From: Aedes albopictus
Taxonomy: Eukaryota > Arthropoda > Insecta > Diptera > Culicidae
Length of the DNA: 64,000 nt
NCBI RefSeq assembly: GCF_035046485.1
Contig: NC_085138.1
Coordinates: 13,395,329-13,459,328, forward strand
Direction: 5' to 3'
Part shown: positions 1 to 11,345 of the stretch, piece after piece
Numbering within the stretch: the stretch's first letter is position 1
Layout: the number at the start of each line of letters is the position of its first letter
The notes under the pieces: generated by a model
The model's database searches: none
Seen by the model: only the letters and a program-made list of their open reading frames with translations
Told to the model about the DNA's origin: nothing
Program-made: the position numbers and the translations under genes

Positions 1-1840
1 TATTTTCAAAATCTTCTGAACATTGCTCCTTCTAGGACACCTCCAATTTTATTACGAGAAGGGATTCCGAGAGGTATCCCGGAGCTCTTGGAGGAATTAA
101 AGGAAACATTATTTGGTGAATCTTAGAAAGAATTCCTGTAGGAATCTCGGAATGAATTCATGGAGAAATCCCGGAAATATTGAGGAGATATTCAGGAAGA
201 AATTCCTGAAGAAGTCCTGGAAGTCCCAAAAGTATTACAGAAGAAATTATTGGTGAAGTTTTGGAAGGAATCTCTGAAGAAATCTCTGAAAGAGACCCTA
301 GAATCTCGTTAGGAATCACAGAAGAAACTCCTGGAAGAATGCCTAAGGAATCCCAGAAAGAATTCTTGGAGAAATCTCGGAACCAACACTTACTTAGTGG
401 AATTTCGGAACTGAAATAAACTTGAAACTTGAAGAAATCCCTAAAGCAAGCGAGAAAGCGAAATGTCTTTCCCCGAATCTCACAATTCGGGTTCACCCAG
501 AAACAATTGAATTGGTACAGCCTATAGGACAATGCAAGCTGCGGTTGCTAAAGAATTTTTTTTCTAAGTTTTTGAGATTTCTTCCAGAATTTCTCAAGAA
601 GTCCCCGGAATACTCCAGGAATTTTATCCGAGATTCTCCGAAAAGTTTCTATTATGATGTCTCTGGATTTATTTTTTGGGCTTCCAGATAGTATTCCTGG
701 AAATTCTAGCAACTTCACCCAGAATCTCTCTAGGAGTTCTTTCGGCAATTGTATCAGAAATTCATACCGAGATTCCTTAAAAAACTGCTTGCAGCAATCC
801 GTAAGGATTTATTCCTGGAATTTCATACGAGATTCTTCCCGGAGTATCTTCTGGGAATTCTTCAGGAATTCCTTATGAAACCCCTTCCTACAAGATCTCT
901 GACAAGAACTTCATTCAGTATTCCTCTAAAAGCTTCTCCGAGATTCCTCCAAGAACTTTTTCCGGTTTTTTTTTCGAGAGCTACTTCTATTTCAAGTATT
1001 CCTTCTGGCATTCTTACAATAATTTCACAAGGTAATCTTTCTGGGATTTTTTCCAGGATTTTTTCGGAAATTCCTTCCGGGAATTTCTTCTGGGTGACTG
1101 TCAGGAATTACTTTTCAGGAACTTCTTCCGGAATTCCTCTTAGAGCTTCTTCTAGGAATTCTTTCAGAAACTGATTCTGGGATTTCTTCGAGATTTTTTT
1201 TTCAGGAATCATCTAGGAACTCTTTTTTGCTTTCTACCAAGAGTTCCGTCAGGAATCCCTGCAGACTCTCCTGGAATTGTTTCAGATGTTTGTAATGGAA
1301 ATCCTCCTGGAGTTCATTATGAACTTTTTGGAGTATTTTGTTTTTGGAATTCCTCATGTAGTTTCTGTAGAATTATATTGAATAAACACAGGAAAAAGCA
1401 ACTTAGTTATAGCTCCCTATATGGAATTCTAGAATAAGTTTGTGGAGAATCCACGGAAGGAATACCTGGAAGAGTTTCAGGAAAAATTACTAAGGTAATC
1501 CTGGAAGGAGTATTTAATGCTGAAGGAATCTCGAAATTAATTTATACAGAAATCCAGGAATCTCTGGAAGAATCTCGGGGAATTTCCTGGAACAATCCTG
1601 GCAAGAGCTTTTGACGGAACCCCAGGCGGAACCTCTCATGGAATCTCAGAAAAAAACTCATGGGAAACCCCAGAGGGAACTTCTGAAGGAATCTTAAATA
1701 AACTTCCGGAAGAATTTCATTAACAGCTCACGGAATCCCAGAAGAAAGCTCTGGTATAAATTTGTGAACAAACCACGAAGGAGTCCCGGATGGAATTCTA
1801 GGGGAATCCCAGAAGGAACTCCAGGAGGTGAACCACCCAG
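1..1840. repeat. Degenerate GGAATTCC-type minisatellite, orientation-switching
   Basis: Irregular runs of GAATTCC, GGAATCCC and AGGAA words recur at roughly 12- and 24-bp steps. Positions about 60-420 and 1400-1840 read purine-rich on the plus strand; about 580-1375 reads as the opposite strand (TTCC/CTTCC-rich). This is the eroded edge of the large 24-bp array to the right. Open frames inside it are repetitive Phe/Ser/Arg/Ile strings and are not genes. Confidence 0.8.
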
Positions 1841-2089
1841 CCACCATCAAATTATAAAACAGCACACGCACGCATACCCACCCATTTTGAATTAAATCCA
1901 ACCACTCATGAGAAGCTGCCGATTTTTTTTAATGCGAGAGCTGACGATTTTTTTTTTAAGTCCGAATCGTAAACAACAAAGCCATGAAACGTCAAAAACT
2001 AAGAACATTTGCCTTAACCACCACGGCTTGCAGTGTCCTACGGTACTCAAAGTTGTTTAAATTTCAGAACTCCTGGAAAACTGTCAACT
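1841..2089. other. Non-coding AT-rich stretch, nothing recognised
   Basis: No open frame with normal composition, no inverted repeat and no tRNA-like box was seen. Two poly-T tracts lie near 1925 and 1950. Confidence 0.4.
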
Positions 2090-2713
2090 ATTTTTTTGTA
2101 ATTACGTTGCGAAAAGTCTCACTTTTCGATGGATGAAAGTGCAGTGAAAAGGCCTACTTTTCCACATTTGAACATCAGGGCCGAAACGTATTTCTTTTCG
2201 GCACTCTTAAATGTGCTGAAAAGTAGTACTTTTCGACACTGTTATATGAATGGCCAATTTGATGATTCTTTGACACCCTTTTCCACTGTAAATTAGATGA
2301 GTCTGCCGGAATTGTATTCCTTTTATGCTCAGACACGTCCTGCAGTTCATTTATGATGTTATTTCTTGTAAAACTTGAAAGAAAAGTGCCAGACCGAACT
2401 GGTCGGAAGCTTGAAAATTTGTGACAGTGACCAGGGTCTGTCCTGGTCTGTCGGCCTACTGAAACGCCTACTTGATCAGATAACAAGCTAATGCACGTGG
2501 AAGCCCGCTTGCCTGTTTTCTCATAATTTGTTTGGTTAGCAAGTAAAGGTGGTAATCGTTTGGTGTTTTTCGTAATTACAAAAAAACTTTGTATGCAACT
2601 CATTGCAAAACTCGATTTTTTTCAGCACTCGTTGTATTTATCCAACTAAGCCTCGTTGGATAAATGTACAACTTGTACTGAAAAAATCAACATTTTGCAA
2701 CTTGTTGCATAAA
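2090..2713. mobile_element. Palindromic non-autonomous element, copy A
   Basis: It ends in a strong hairpin at about 2590-2713, whose arms read TATGCAACTC...ATCCAAC and GTTGGAT...TTGCATAAAT around a GCCTC loop region. The same hairpin and the upstream phrase AAAAGGCCTACTTT (near 2147) recur at 53548-53952. Two dispersed copies with shared inner words and a fold-back end indicate a MITE-like family. Outer boundaries are approximate and no target duplication was identified. Confidence 0.55.
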
Positions 2714-2727
2714 TAACTATATACGTA

Positions 2728-2918
2728 CACCTGATTCTTTTTTTGCACGGGTCTGGTTTTCGCTATAACTCAGTAAATTTTAAACCGATTTTCTTGTAAT
2801 TTTGTATGTACACATGTAGGAACGGTAAGTACTATCAGTGTACAAAACTTCATGAGAAACGATTAAAAAATGACTGAGTTATAGCAAAAACCAGACCCGT
2901 GCAAAAAAGAATCGGGTG
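2728..2918. mobile_element. TA-flanked MITE, 191 bp
   Basis: Terminal inverted repeats of about 45 bp start CACCTGATTC on the left and end GAATCGGGTG on the right, containing GCACGGGTCTGG and its complement. TA dinucleotides flank both ends (2726-2727 and 2919-2920), as expected for Tc1/mariner-type insertion. It has no coding capacity. Confidence 0.8.
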
Positions 2919-2920
2919 TA

Positions 2921-3452
2921 TCGCAAAAAAAAGTTAATTGTTGGAAAACAAAAAAAACCAAATAACAAGTAAGTGAACTGAAATTAATGGTTTGAATGAG
3001 TTACTTGATGGGTTTGATTCATGTTTTGGAGCGTAATGTTTGCCGAGAAATTTAGTATTTTTATTACCACACAAAATAGAACCATCATGTGCCTTTTTCT
3101 TTTATTACAACCTTCTATTGGTAAAGAAAGCGTTTAGTTAATAACTGTGCAAGTGCTTATAGACCACTAAGCTGAGAAGCAGTCCTCCCCAGTTGGGATG
3201 TAACGCCAGAATGATGATGCCAGATATTATGACTGGCAGAAAATATCTCTGTAAAGCGAAAAATACTGCAATAATTACATGAAACATATTCGTTCATGCC
3301 TTTCATTTCGCTACATTTTAAAACTGCTTTTTACTGAAAATCCGTGTTGTAGGAGTCTGCATAACACAAATTCATAGTATCGGAGTCTCTGCTATACGTC
3401 TACTAATGATTGGAACTCATGTTTGTAGATTAAAAATTACCTAAATTTTGGT
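2921..3452. other. AT-rich intergenic DNA with a SINE remnant
   Basis: Apart from the SINE 3'-end remnant annotated separately, no structure was recognised: no plausible ORF and no inverted repeat. Confidence 0.35.
3136..3216 (+). mobile_element. Diverged Feilai-like SINE 3' remnant
   Basis: The string TTAATAACTGTG...CTAAGCTGAGAAGCAG...GTAACGCCA is the 3' half of the tRNA-derived SINE found complete (minus strand) at 31875-32156. Here it is truncated and carries several substitutions and small gaps, so it is an older copy. Confidence 0.65.
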
Positions 3453-3500
3453 GTACGTACTATCGAGGGTACGCACTAACGAGGGTACGTACTATCGAGG
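3453..3500 (+). repeat. Three-copy 16-bp tandem repeat
   Basis: Units at 3453-3468, 3469-3484 and 3485-3500 read GTACGTACTATCGAGG, with the middle unit differing at two positions (GTACGCACTAACGAGG). A partial fourth unit follows. Confidence 0.9.
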
Positions 3501-4914
3501 TACGCCTGTATTTCCATGCTTAAGGTGAAACTGGAAGCATTTCCTCACTTTTTACTCTATGATTTTTTAAAAAATAATGAAGCATTATTTTTGAAAACGG
3601 TCTCCGTGCACAGTTAGAGGAATGATCAAGGTATCACCTGGAATTTTTTAACTTGTGGAAAATGATTATCAGTTTTCAAAAACCATTTTTGAACAAAATT
3701 GTGGTGACTTTTTTTCAGCCAAATTTTCACTTTGCTCAGCAATATCTCGAAAAGTTTACATGAAAAGCCCTTTTTCGAGTCCCGTCCAAAGATAGGAAAT
3801 TTCAAGAGGAAGATTTTTGTCGAAGACATAATTAGGGTAAAATGTCATTTTCCACATCAAAACCATTTTTATTTCAATTGAACAACATCAATTTTCATGC
3901 GCTTGCATGTGTGAGTAAGCAACGGACCAGCAGCAGCGGAACGGCTGAGCAAGTCAAACCAGTTTTGTTGGTTGTCGAACAAAGCGGAGACCGAAAAAAA
4001 CACACGGGAAGGTGGCATCTCCGGGTGGGATAGTTGAATGAAATTCTTCTGCTAACGTAAAGCAGTGGCATTTTGCTGAAGCATGATCGTAACTTTCTCT
4101 TTGTGCGATGTAGTTTGCTCTGTAAAAGATATGTTTTGGAAATAATAAAATACGTCATCAAATAATGATGCGCATGTTCTTGACTAATGGCATAATCGTT
4201 GATTCAATGGACATAAACGATACATATTAGAGAAGTGAAGTGTAAGAAGGTCAATAAAAATGTTTGCATATGTTTTTAGCATTGCCGAGAATGAACATAT
4301 CGTAGGTCAGCCGCTGCTGATTGCATGTGAATTTTTTGATTATTCAATCAACTTTTATCAACCAGTTTAAAAGTTATGTGTGTTGTGGGGTGAGTATTAG
4401 TGGATATTTTTCGTATTTTTCAAATGGTATATCTGAAAATTCATAACTTCTGAATGTCTGGGCTACTTTGGATAAATGTTTCACTACTTGCTGTCGCAAA
4501 TGCTACAATGTAGTAACTAAAATATTCATATTCTAGTGAATCTGCACGAAACCTAAATGCAGTAGCTAATAATAAATTATAATTTTCTGTGAGGGGCCGT
4601 TCATAAAAATGAAAATATACTAGACCTCCACTGGTGCTATAATCACTTTTCTTGTTTAATTATTTTAATAACTTTACTTGTAATAATTGATTATTTTAAA
4701 CTGTTCATCTTGTAGAGCATCTTTTGTTCTGATAAATAAAATTCATTTGACACTTCTAGTACCGCTACTGACGCTGGGCGTAGCAAACTAGATGTTAGTC
4801 CCACGAACAGTCGCTAGTTATTCTATTTTCATAAACTACGTTAGACCAAATGGATTCATATTTGAGTTTTGTGCCTTCAAGTCTAAGTTTTTGTAAATAG
4901 TGTAACTTTTGGTA
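3501..4914. other. AT-rich intergenic DNA, fragments of unidentified repeats
   Basis: The sequence is AT-rich with many short ORFs of no recognisable composition. Phrases such as AATATCTCGAAAAGTTTACA and TTTTATCAACC resemble the interiors of the fold-back elements elsewhere in the window, but no termini are visible. I see no gene. Confidence 0.3.
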
Positions 4915-5063
4915 TTATCGGCAGGTTTGTTCTCTTCGTCATGGGGTTTTGTCGGCCAAATTGCGTGAAACGGTCATATAAATCAGCTTGGTTGGGAATG
5001 ATTAAAAGCCAACTCTGATCAAAAAAACCCCAGGACGAAGACAACAAAACTGAAGAAATAGTG
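4915..5063. mobile_element. TA-flanked MITE, copy 1 of the CGGCAGGTTTGTTC family
   Basis: The left end reads TTATCGGCAGGTTTGTTCTC; the right end carries GACGAAGACAACAAAACTG as its imperfect complement, with TA at each side. A second copy lies at 23712-23877 with the same ends and interior (CAGCTT.GTTGGGAA). Confidence 0.75.
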
Positions 5064-5479
5064 TAAGTTTCCCCATATCATGACTTTTGGGATATTGAAA
5101 CTTCTAGAGCGCATATGAGAATAGGAATATTTCTGAAATAATAAATATCAAAATAAATTGAACCAAGGTAAGTATTGAATTGAGAGAAACCAGACAGGAT
5201 AATGGAGTTTCAAGAATGCAGCTGCGGATTTTGAAGGAAAATTATGATTTGAACAAGAAGTGGGAAATCCAAAGAAAGTGGAAGCGGACAAGAAGCCGGG
5301 GTTTCTAAGGGCAAGGTTTATGTTATGAGAAAAAACTGACGATGTCGGAAGACATGAATAGTCTATTTTGAATAAGTTAAGGATACTTGAAACAAGATGG
5401 TGCTCCCAGGAATAAGAGATTCCCAGATATTCGTTAAATATTTTACGACGATATTTTTTCAAAGGATCCTTTAGGAATC
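5064..5479. other. Non-coding stretch, nothing recognised
   Basis: A minus-strand open frame of 116 codons covers 5148-5498, but its composition is unremarkable and it runs into satellite. No domain, signal peptide or splice context supports it. Confidence 0.3.
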
Positions 5480-7300
5480 CTTTAGCATATTCTGTCAAAA
5501 AATCTTTCTGTCATTCTTCCGAGTATTCTTCCAAAAATACTCAAAAGGTTGCTACAGAAATTCACCCATAAATTCTTCAGTGGTTTCTATAGATATTCCT
5601 TCACAGTTTATTTTTCTCACGATTTAAAGATTGTTCCAAAAATTCCTACATAGATATTTACAGTATTTCATCTCGAGATTTCATCACGAATTATTTCATT
5701 GGACATTTATCAATAGACTCTTTCAGACAATTTCAGACAGGTTTTTTTTTAACACTGTCGCCCAAAGCTTTCTTTAGCGATTCTGCCATAGGATTCTCCA
5801 AGAATTCCAGATCTAGCAGGACAGTTCTTTCAGAGTTTTTCTTATGCGTTTCCTTAAAAAATATCATTGAATTATTCCAAGATTTGCTCAGAATCTCTTC
5901 CAGAGATTCCAAGAAGATTTTTTTCGGCTTTTTCTAAATATTGTCCCAGAGATTTTTGAGGAATTTCTCCAGTACCTCTTTTGGGTTTTCTTGCAAAGAT
6001 TCTAAGAGAAAATCTTGAAGCGAGATACCAAAACTCAATTCTTCTAGAAACTATACTAAAGAAATACTCTGGAATTCTTTAAAGATTCAAAGTGATTCCT
6101 TTGGAGATTCCACCATTCCATTCCCTTTTAAAATTCTACCAGAAAGTCCTCGAGGAATTCCTCCAACAAGAAGCTCTTACCAAGCTACTTTCAGAAATTC
6201 CGTCATAAACATTTATAAGAACTCATTCAGAGATTCTTCCAACAACATATAATTCATCCAGAGCTTTATCTGAGAATTGTCTAGGAATATTTTTCCAAGA
6301 ATTCTTCCACCTATCCCTCAATATCCTTCTGAAATTCCCACCAGAGAAACTCGTTCAGAGTTCTCTCAGAGATTCAGCCACAAACTCTTCCAGAGACTTC
6401 GTAAGCGATTCCTCCGTAGAAGTTCTCTCAGGAATAACTCAAAAAATTCCGCCAGTAGTTCTTTAAGTTATCCAATAATTCAAGAGGTTCATCCGGAAGC
6501 TCGTCCAAAGGATCTTCCAGAATTCAATCAGGAGATTCCACCAAAGATTTCTCCAGTGATTTCTTCGGGGGTTTTCTGAAAGCTTCCTTCAGGAAGAGAG
6601 TGCCTACTGTATATGCTCCAGAGTGTCCTTCTTTCAAAAAATTTTTGGAAGATTCATCTGAAATGACCCCAGGTATTGTTTCAAAATTTTCCAGCAATTA
6701 ATGTTCTTCTAGAAGTTTTTTTTTATACAAATCCTCCAACAAGGAATTCCTAAAGCGATTCTTTCAGAAATAGTTCAAATTCTTTGTGGAATAGGGATTC
6801 CTCCAGAAATCCCTCCAGGAACTCCTTCAGATATTTCAAAAAGTTCGATTTTATTTGATTTCAATTCCAAAGATTTCGACAAGAATTCTTCCAAAGATTC
6901 CTTCACCACGAAGTCACCAGGAGTTCATCTACACATTCCAATAGAATTTCCGCAAGGAGTTCTTCAAGATTCCTCCAGAAGTACCTAAAAAATTTTCGTC
7001 AATATTATTCTCGAAAGATTCTTCTAAGAATACCTCCAAGAGTATGTCCATGTGATCGCTACACTGTTTCCTCTTTGAATTTTTGAAATTAAAATTAGAA
7101 ATACCTTTAGGAGTTTCTTTGGAGATTCGCAAACATCTGTTGAGCAATCTCTGGAGGATTACACGGGAGTATTTCTGGAGCAAATCGTGATTGATTCTTT
7201 GCAGGAAGTTTTTGTTAAATTTCTTCGGAATGAAACAACCTCTAGAGTAATTCCAGGGAAAACTTTTTGAGGACCGTACGGAGAATTCTCTACTAGAGTG
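5480..7300. repeat. Highly degenerate GGAATTCC-type minisatellite
   Basis: Words such as GATTCCTCCA, AATTCTTCCA and AGAATTC recur at roughly 12-bp spacing, with much poorer conservation than in the arrays beyond 7.5 kb. The strand is mainly TTCC-rich. Repetitive ORFs in both strands follow from the repeat. Confidence 0.7.
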
Positions 7301-7304
7301 TCTG

Positions 7305-7467
7305 GACAGAGTGGACCTGGTATGATGGTTGAAACTATCACGCCCAGGACCTGAATTCAAATCCCACTCGCGACATACCCACAAAATGTAAGCTCTTCCT
7401 TAGCAAGGGAATTAAAGCTGTGGGCCCGGAGACGAACTAGCCCCGGGCTAAAAATTTAGAAATAAAA
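7305..7467 (+). mobile_element. tRNA-derived SINE (second family) inside the satellite
   Basis: The head reads like a tRNA: TGGTTGAAACTATCACGCC, then GACCTGAATTCAAATCCCA, which matches the pol III B box (consensus GGTTCRANNCC, degraded to ATTCAAATCC). An unrelated body follows (AAGCTGTGGGCCCGGAG) and an A-rich tail ends in AAATAAAAAC. The surrounding DNA is minisatellite on both sides, so this is an insertion. Boundaries are approximate. Confidence 0.6.
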
Positions 7468-7479
7468 ACAATTCTCAGA

Positions 7480-8090
7480 ATTATTTTCCGGTGGGATGTC
7501 TGAAGCAATTCTTAGAATTCATAGAGAAGATATGGGGAAGTTTATGAAAGAATCTCGAAGAATGGACGAAGTATTTCAGAAGGAATTTTTGAAAGCATCT
7601 CTGAAAGGACAACAGAAAGAATTCCTGATGAAATCTTAGAAGAAACCCTTTTAGAAAGTTTTAGAAAGTTTTCAAGAACAGGTCCCGAACGGGGATCCAG
7701 GAGAAAACTTTCCAGAAAGATGTTAAGGAGGAATGCCCAAATAATTTTCAGGAGGAAATCCCGAAGGAATTTTAGGAGGAATCTGCGAAGAAATTCATAT
7801 AGGAATCCCCGAAACAATTCCAAGAACAATCCGTCGAACTAATTCGAGGAGAACTCCCCGAAAGAAATCCATTAAGAATTCCCGAAGGACTTCTTGTTGT
7901 AGTCCTCGATGGAATTCCAGGAGAAATTCCCGAAGTCATTCCAGGAGGAATCTCCGGAGAATTTTCAATAGAAACCCCCGTAGAATTTTCAAAGGAAATC
8001 ACCGAACGAATTCCATGAGAAATCCTTGAAAGATTTCCAGCAAAAATCCCTGAAGAATATACAGGAGGCATCCACGAAAGAATTCCAAAA
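7480..8090. repeat. 24-bp minisatellite block, forward orientation
   Basis: Units approximate GGAATTCCAGGAGGAATCCCCGAA. The block contains a variant with GAACGGGGATCCAGGAG near 7687-7703 that recurs in inverted and direct form near 13.8, 14.1 and 15.8 kb. The array resumes after the MITE that interrupts it at 8091. Confidence 0.85.
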
Positions 8091-8697
8091 CAGAGCGTTA
8101 ATGATTAATCATAAATTTAATCATGATTAATGATTAATGATTAAGATTAATCAAAATCATTAATCATAGTCACAAAAACATCTCATTTAATCATTAATCA
8201 TTAATCTTAATCACGCTGTTTTTGCAATCTAATCATTAATCAGTAATCATAATCATAAGAAAAAATATTAATCAATCATTAATCATTCATCACCAAAAAT
8301 GATTCACCATATAAAATATATGATCCAATTTAAATTGGTTTAAATGCTGCTCTAAATAATATAATTTATGATTCTTTTATCAGAAATCTACCGGACAGAG
8401 TTACCTTTTACTTTTGAAACTTCAAAAATATGTTAAACAATAATTATATTTTAATCATTCCGAGTTTTTTGTGATTGATTAATCATGATTAATCGTGATT
8501 TTTAATCAATGAGCCATTTCTAATCATTAATCATAATCAATAATCACAGATAAAACCAATTTTAATCATTAATCATAATCTTTAATCATGCTAAAAATCA
8601 AATTAATCATTAATTATAATCAATAATCACCAAAATTGGAATTTTAATCATCAATGATTAATCATGATTAAAAATTTTGTTAATCATGAACGCTCTG
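8091..8697. mobile_element. hAT-type MITE with perfect 8-bp target duplication
   Basis: The 607-bp insert begins CAGAGCGTTAATGATTAATC and ends with the near-perfect complement GATTAA...TGAACGCTCTG. It is bracketed by the identical 8-mer TTCCAAAA (8083-8090 and 8698-8705). An 8-bp duplication with a CAGAG terminus is the hallmark of the hAT superfamily. The interior is almost entirely made of TTAATCAT/ATGATTAA words with no coding capacity. The satellite continues in phase on both sides. Confidence 0.85.
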
Positions 8698-8705
8698 TTC
8701 CAAAA

Positions 8706-10605
8706 AGAATCTCGAAGAAATTCCATGAGAAATTCCCGAATGAACTCCAGGAGGAAGCCCCGAAAAAAATCCAAGAAATAATCCCTAAGGGATTTCCAGG
8801 TGCAATCCCTGGTGTAACTCAAGGAGCAATCTTGAAGGAATTCCAGGAAGAACCCTCGAAGAAAGTACAGAAAGAATCTCAAAAAATTTCAGCAGGAATC
8901 TCCAAAGGAATTCCAGAAGGAATCACCGACGAATTCTAGGTGGATTAACCGCAGAAATTCCAGAAGGAATATCCTAATTCCATGAGGAATCCTAGAAAGA
9001 CTTTTAGTTGTGGTCTCCGAAGGAATTCCAGGAAGAATTCCTGAACGAATTCCAAAAGGATTCCTTTACTTTAAGGAATTCCAGGATGAATTCCTGTTGG
9101 AATTTCAGGAGGAAACTCCGAAAGAATGCCAGGAAGAATCTCCCATGGAATTTTAGGAATATTCCTTGATGGAATCGTTGACGGAAGAATCCCCGAAGAA
9201 ATTCCTAGAAAAATCCTTGAAGAAGTTGCAGGAGCAAATTCCGGGATGAACCCTCGAAGAAATACAAGAAGCTCGAAGAATTCCAGCAGAAATCGCCAAA
9301 GCAACTCCACAGTAAATTTTCCAAGGAATTTGTTGAAGAATCTCGAAAAGATTTCTAGGAAGAATCATAAAATGACATACACGGTGAATTCTTGGAAGAG
9401 TTCCAGGAGGATTCCTCGAAGGAATTTGATGAGCAATTGCCAAAGGAATTCCTGAGGAATTCTCGATGGAAGTCCTGGAAGAATACCTGAAGGAATACCA
9501 GGCGAAATCTTCGAAGAAATTCCAGGAGAAATCCTTGAAGGAATTGCAGAAGGAATCTTTGAAAAACTTACAGGGCGAACCTTTCATTTGAAATTTGATG
9601 AGAAATCCCCAAAAGATTTATAGAAGGAATCATTGAAGGACATACAGGAGCAATACTCGAAGGAATTCCAGAAGCAATTCCCAAAGAAATTCCATGAGGA
9701 ATTTTCGATGGAAGTCCAGGAGAAATTCCAGGAGAAATCTTCGAAGAAATTCTAAGAGAATTTTTTTGGGGGATTACTTCAGGAAATCCTTCGGGGATTT
9801 CTTTGGACATTTTCCCTGGAATTCCTTCAGGGATTTCTCCTGGACTTCCATCGAGAATTCCTCATGGAAATCCTTTGGGAATTGCTTCTGGAATTCCTTC
9901 GAGTATTCCTCCTGTATGTCCTTCCATGAACCCTTCTATGAATCTTTTGGGGATTTCTCATCAAATTTCAAAGGAAATTTTCTTTGGAATTCGTTGAGAT
10001 TCTTCCTGTAATTTTTCGGGGATTCTTCCTGGAATTCATTCAGAGAATCTTCCTGAAATTCCTTCGAAGACTACTTCTGGAATTCCTCCTGGAATTCGTT
10101 CGTTGAAACCTCCTGGAATTTCTTAGAGGATGCCTCCTGAAAAATCTTCGGAGATTTTCTCCTGGAAATCCTTTCTCTTTTCTGGAAAGATTCCCCTGGA
10201 AATCTTTCAAGTATTCCATGGAATTTGTTCGGGAATTTCTCTTGATATTTCTTCGGGGATTTTTCTGGATAATCCTTCGGGGATTCGTACTGGAATTCCT
10301 TCGGGGATTTCTCCGGGAATTTCTGCAAGAAATTCTTCTCCGTTCACAAATTCCTCCTAGAATTCCATCGGGGACTGCAACTAAAAGCCTTTCGGGGATT
10401 CCTCCTTAAATTCCTGTGGAAATTCCTTCTAGAATACGATCGGGGACTCCATTCTGGAATTACTTCGGGAATTCCTCATGCAATTTCTTTCAGGATTCCT
10501 GCTGGAATTCTTTGAAAGTCTTCTTGTTTTGCCGTCGAGGCTTCTTCCTGGAATTCCTTCGGGATTCCTCCTGGAATTCCTGATGGGATTCCTGAAAGGA
10601 TTTCC
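8706..10605. repeat. 24-bp minisatellite, orientation flips near 9.77 kb
   Basis: From 8706 to about 9770 the repeat reads GGAATTCCAGGAGGAATCCTCGAA; from there to about 10605 it reads as the reverse complement (TTCCTTCGGGGATTCCTCCTGGAA). The 24-bp period equals eight codons, which produces long phantom frames such as FLRGFLLE. One internal segment carries CCTTTCTCTTTTCTGGAAAG (about 10171-10190), which recurs near 11.35 and 12.23 kb. Confidence 0.85.
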
Positions 10606-10725
10606 TAAAAGAATCCTCGAAATACCCGCGCGCTTACCGCTTCAGCAGTATCAGGTCTTTGCACTTTTCATAGGCATGACAAATTTCACTTTACTCCAAT
10701 AGAAATGATTCGGAAAAAATCCTTG
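10606..10725 (+). repeat. Non-satellite module, copy 1 (tRNA-head-like)
   Basis: A roughly 115-bp unit, AATACCCGCGCGCTTACCGC...CTCCAATAGAAATGATTCGG, interrupts the satellite. It occurs inverted at 11228-11345 and again direct at 16087-16195. The first 30 bp resemble the complement of the tRNA-like A-box region of the SINE at 31875-32156 (AATACCCGTGCGTTTACCGC). That may be a captured SINE head or chance. Confidence 0.6.
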
Positions 10726-11227
10726 AATTCCGAAATGATTATATGAATGAAATTCAAAAGGAATTCCTGGAAAATTTCCATAAAAATTTGCATAAGAATT
10801 ACGAAAAAAATGCCTGAAAAAATTCCTGAAGAATTTCAAAACAGTTTTAGAATTTCTAAGTACAATGCTTGGAGAAATTACTTTATTAATACAGAAATAA
10901 TCCCTGGAAAGCCAAGAAGATATCTGGATGAAATCTCAAGCATAATTAATTAATTAATAAAATAATATAGATAATTGAATAAACAAATAAATATATATAA
11001 AAAATAAAATTAATTTTCTCTTGGATTTCTTTTTCAGAAACATCACCTAAATTCCTCGATTGACTCTATCCTGGAGTTTTCAAAGAAATCATTAATGATA
11101 TTTTCAATTTTTCGATGAATTATATTCGAGATTTTCCCACTTAGAATTCTGCTAGAGATTTCATCCAGATATGCTTCTCTGGGTTTATTTCTTTTGAATT
11201 TCATTCACATAATCTTTTCGGAATTCA
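10726..11227. repeat. Spacer of an inverted duplication inside the satellite
   Basis: The left part (GAATGAAATTCAAAAGGAAT near 10745) is echoed in complement near 11195-11215. With the flanking modules this forms a large imperfect palindrome centred near 10.98 kb. The centre is AT-rich (TTAATTAATTAATAAAATAA). The same left phrase recurs beyond 17.9 kb, next to the third module. Confidence 0.55.
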
Positions 11228-11345
11228 AGGATTTCTCCCGGATCATTTCTATTGGAGTCAATGGAAACTCACCATGCCTATGAAGAGTGAAAAGACCTGA
11301 TACTTCTGAAGCGGTAAGTGCGCGGGTATTCCGAGGATTTTTCTT
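11228..11345 (-). repeat. Non-satellite module, copy 2, inverted
   Basis: It reads in complement to 10606-10725: CATTTCTATTGGAGTCAATG, then CCTATGAAGAGTGAAAAGAC, then GAAGCGGTAAGTGCGCGGGT. It forms the opposite arm of the palindrome around 10.98 kb. Confidence 0.6.
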
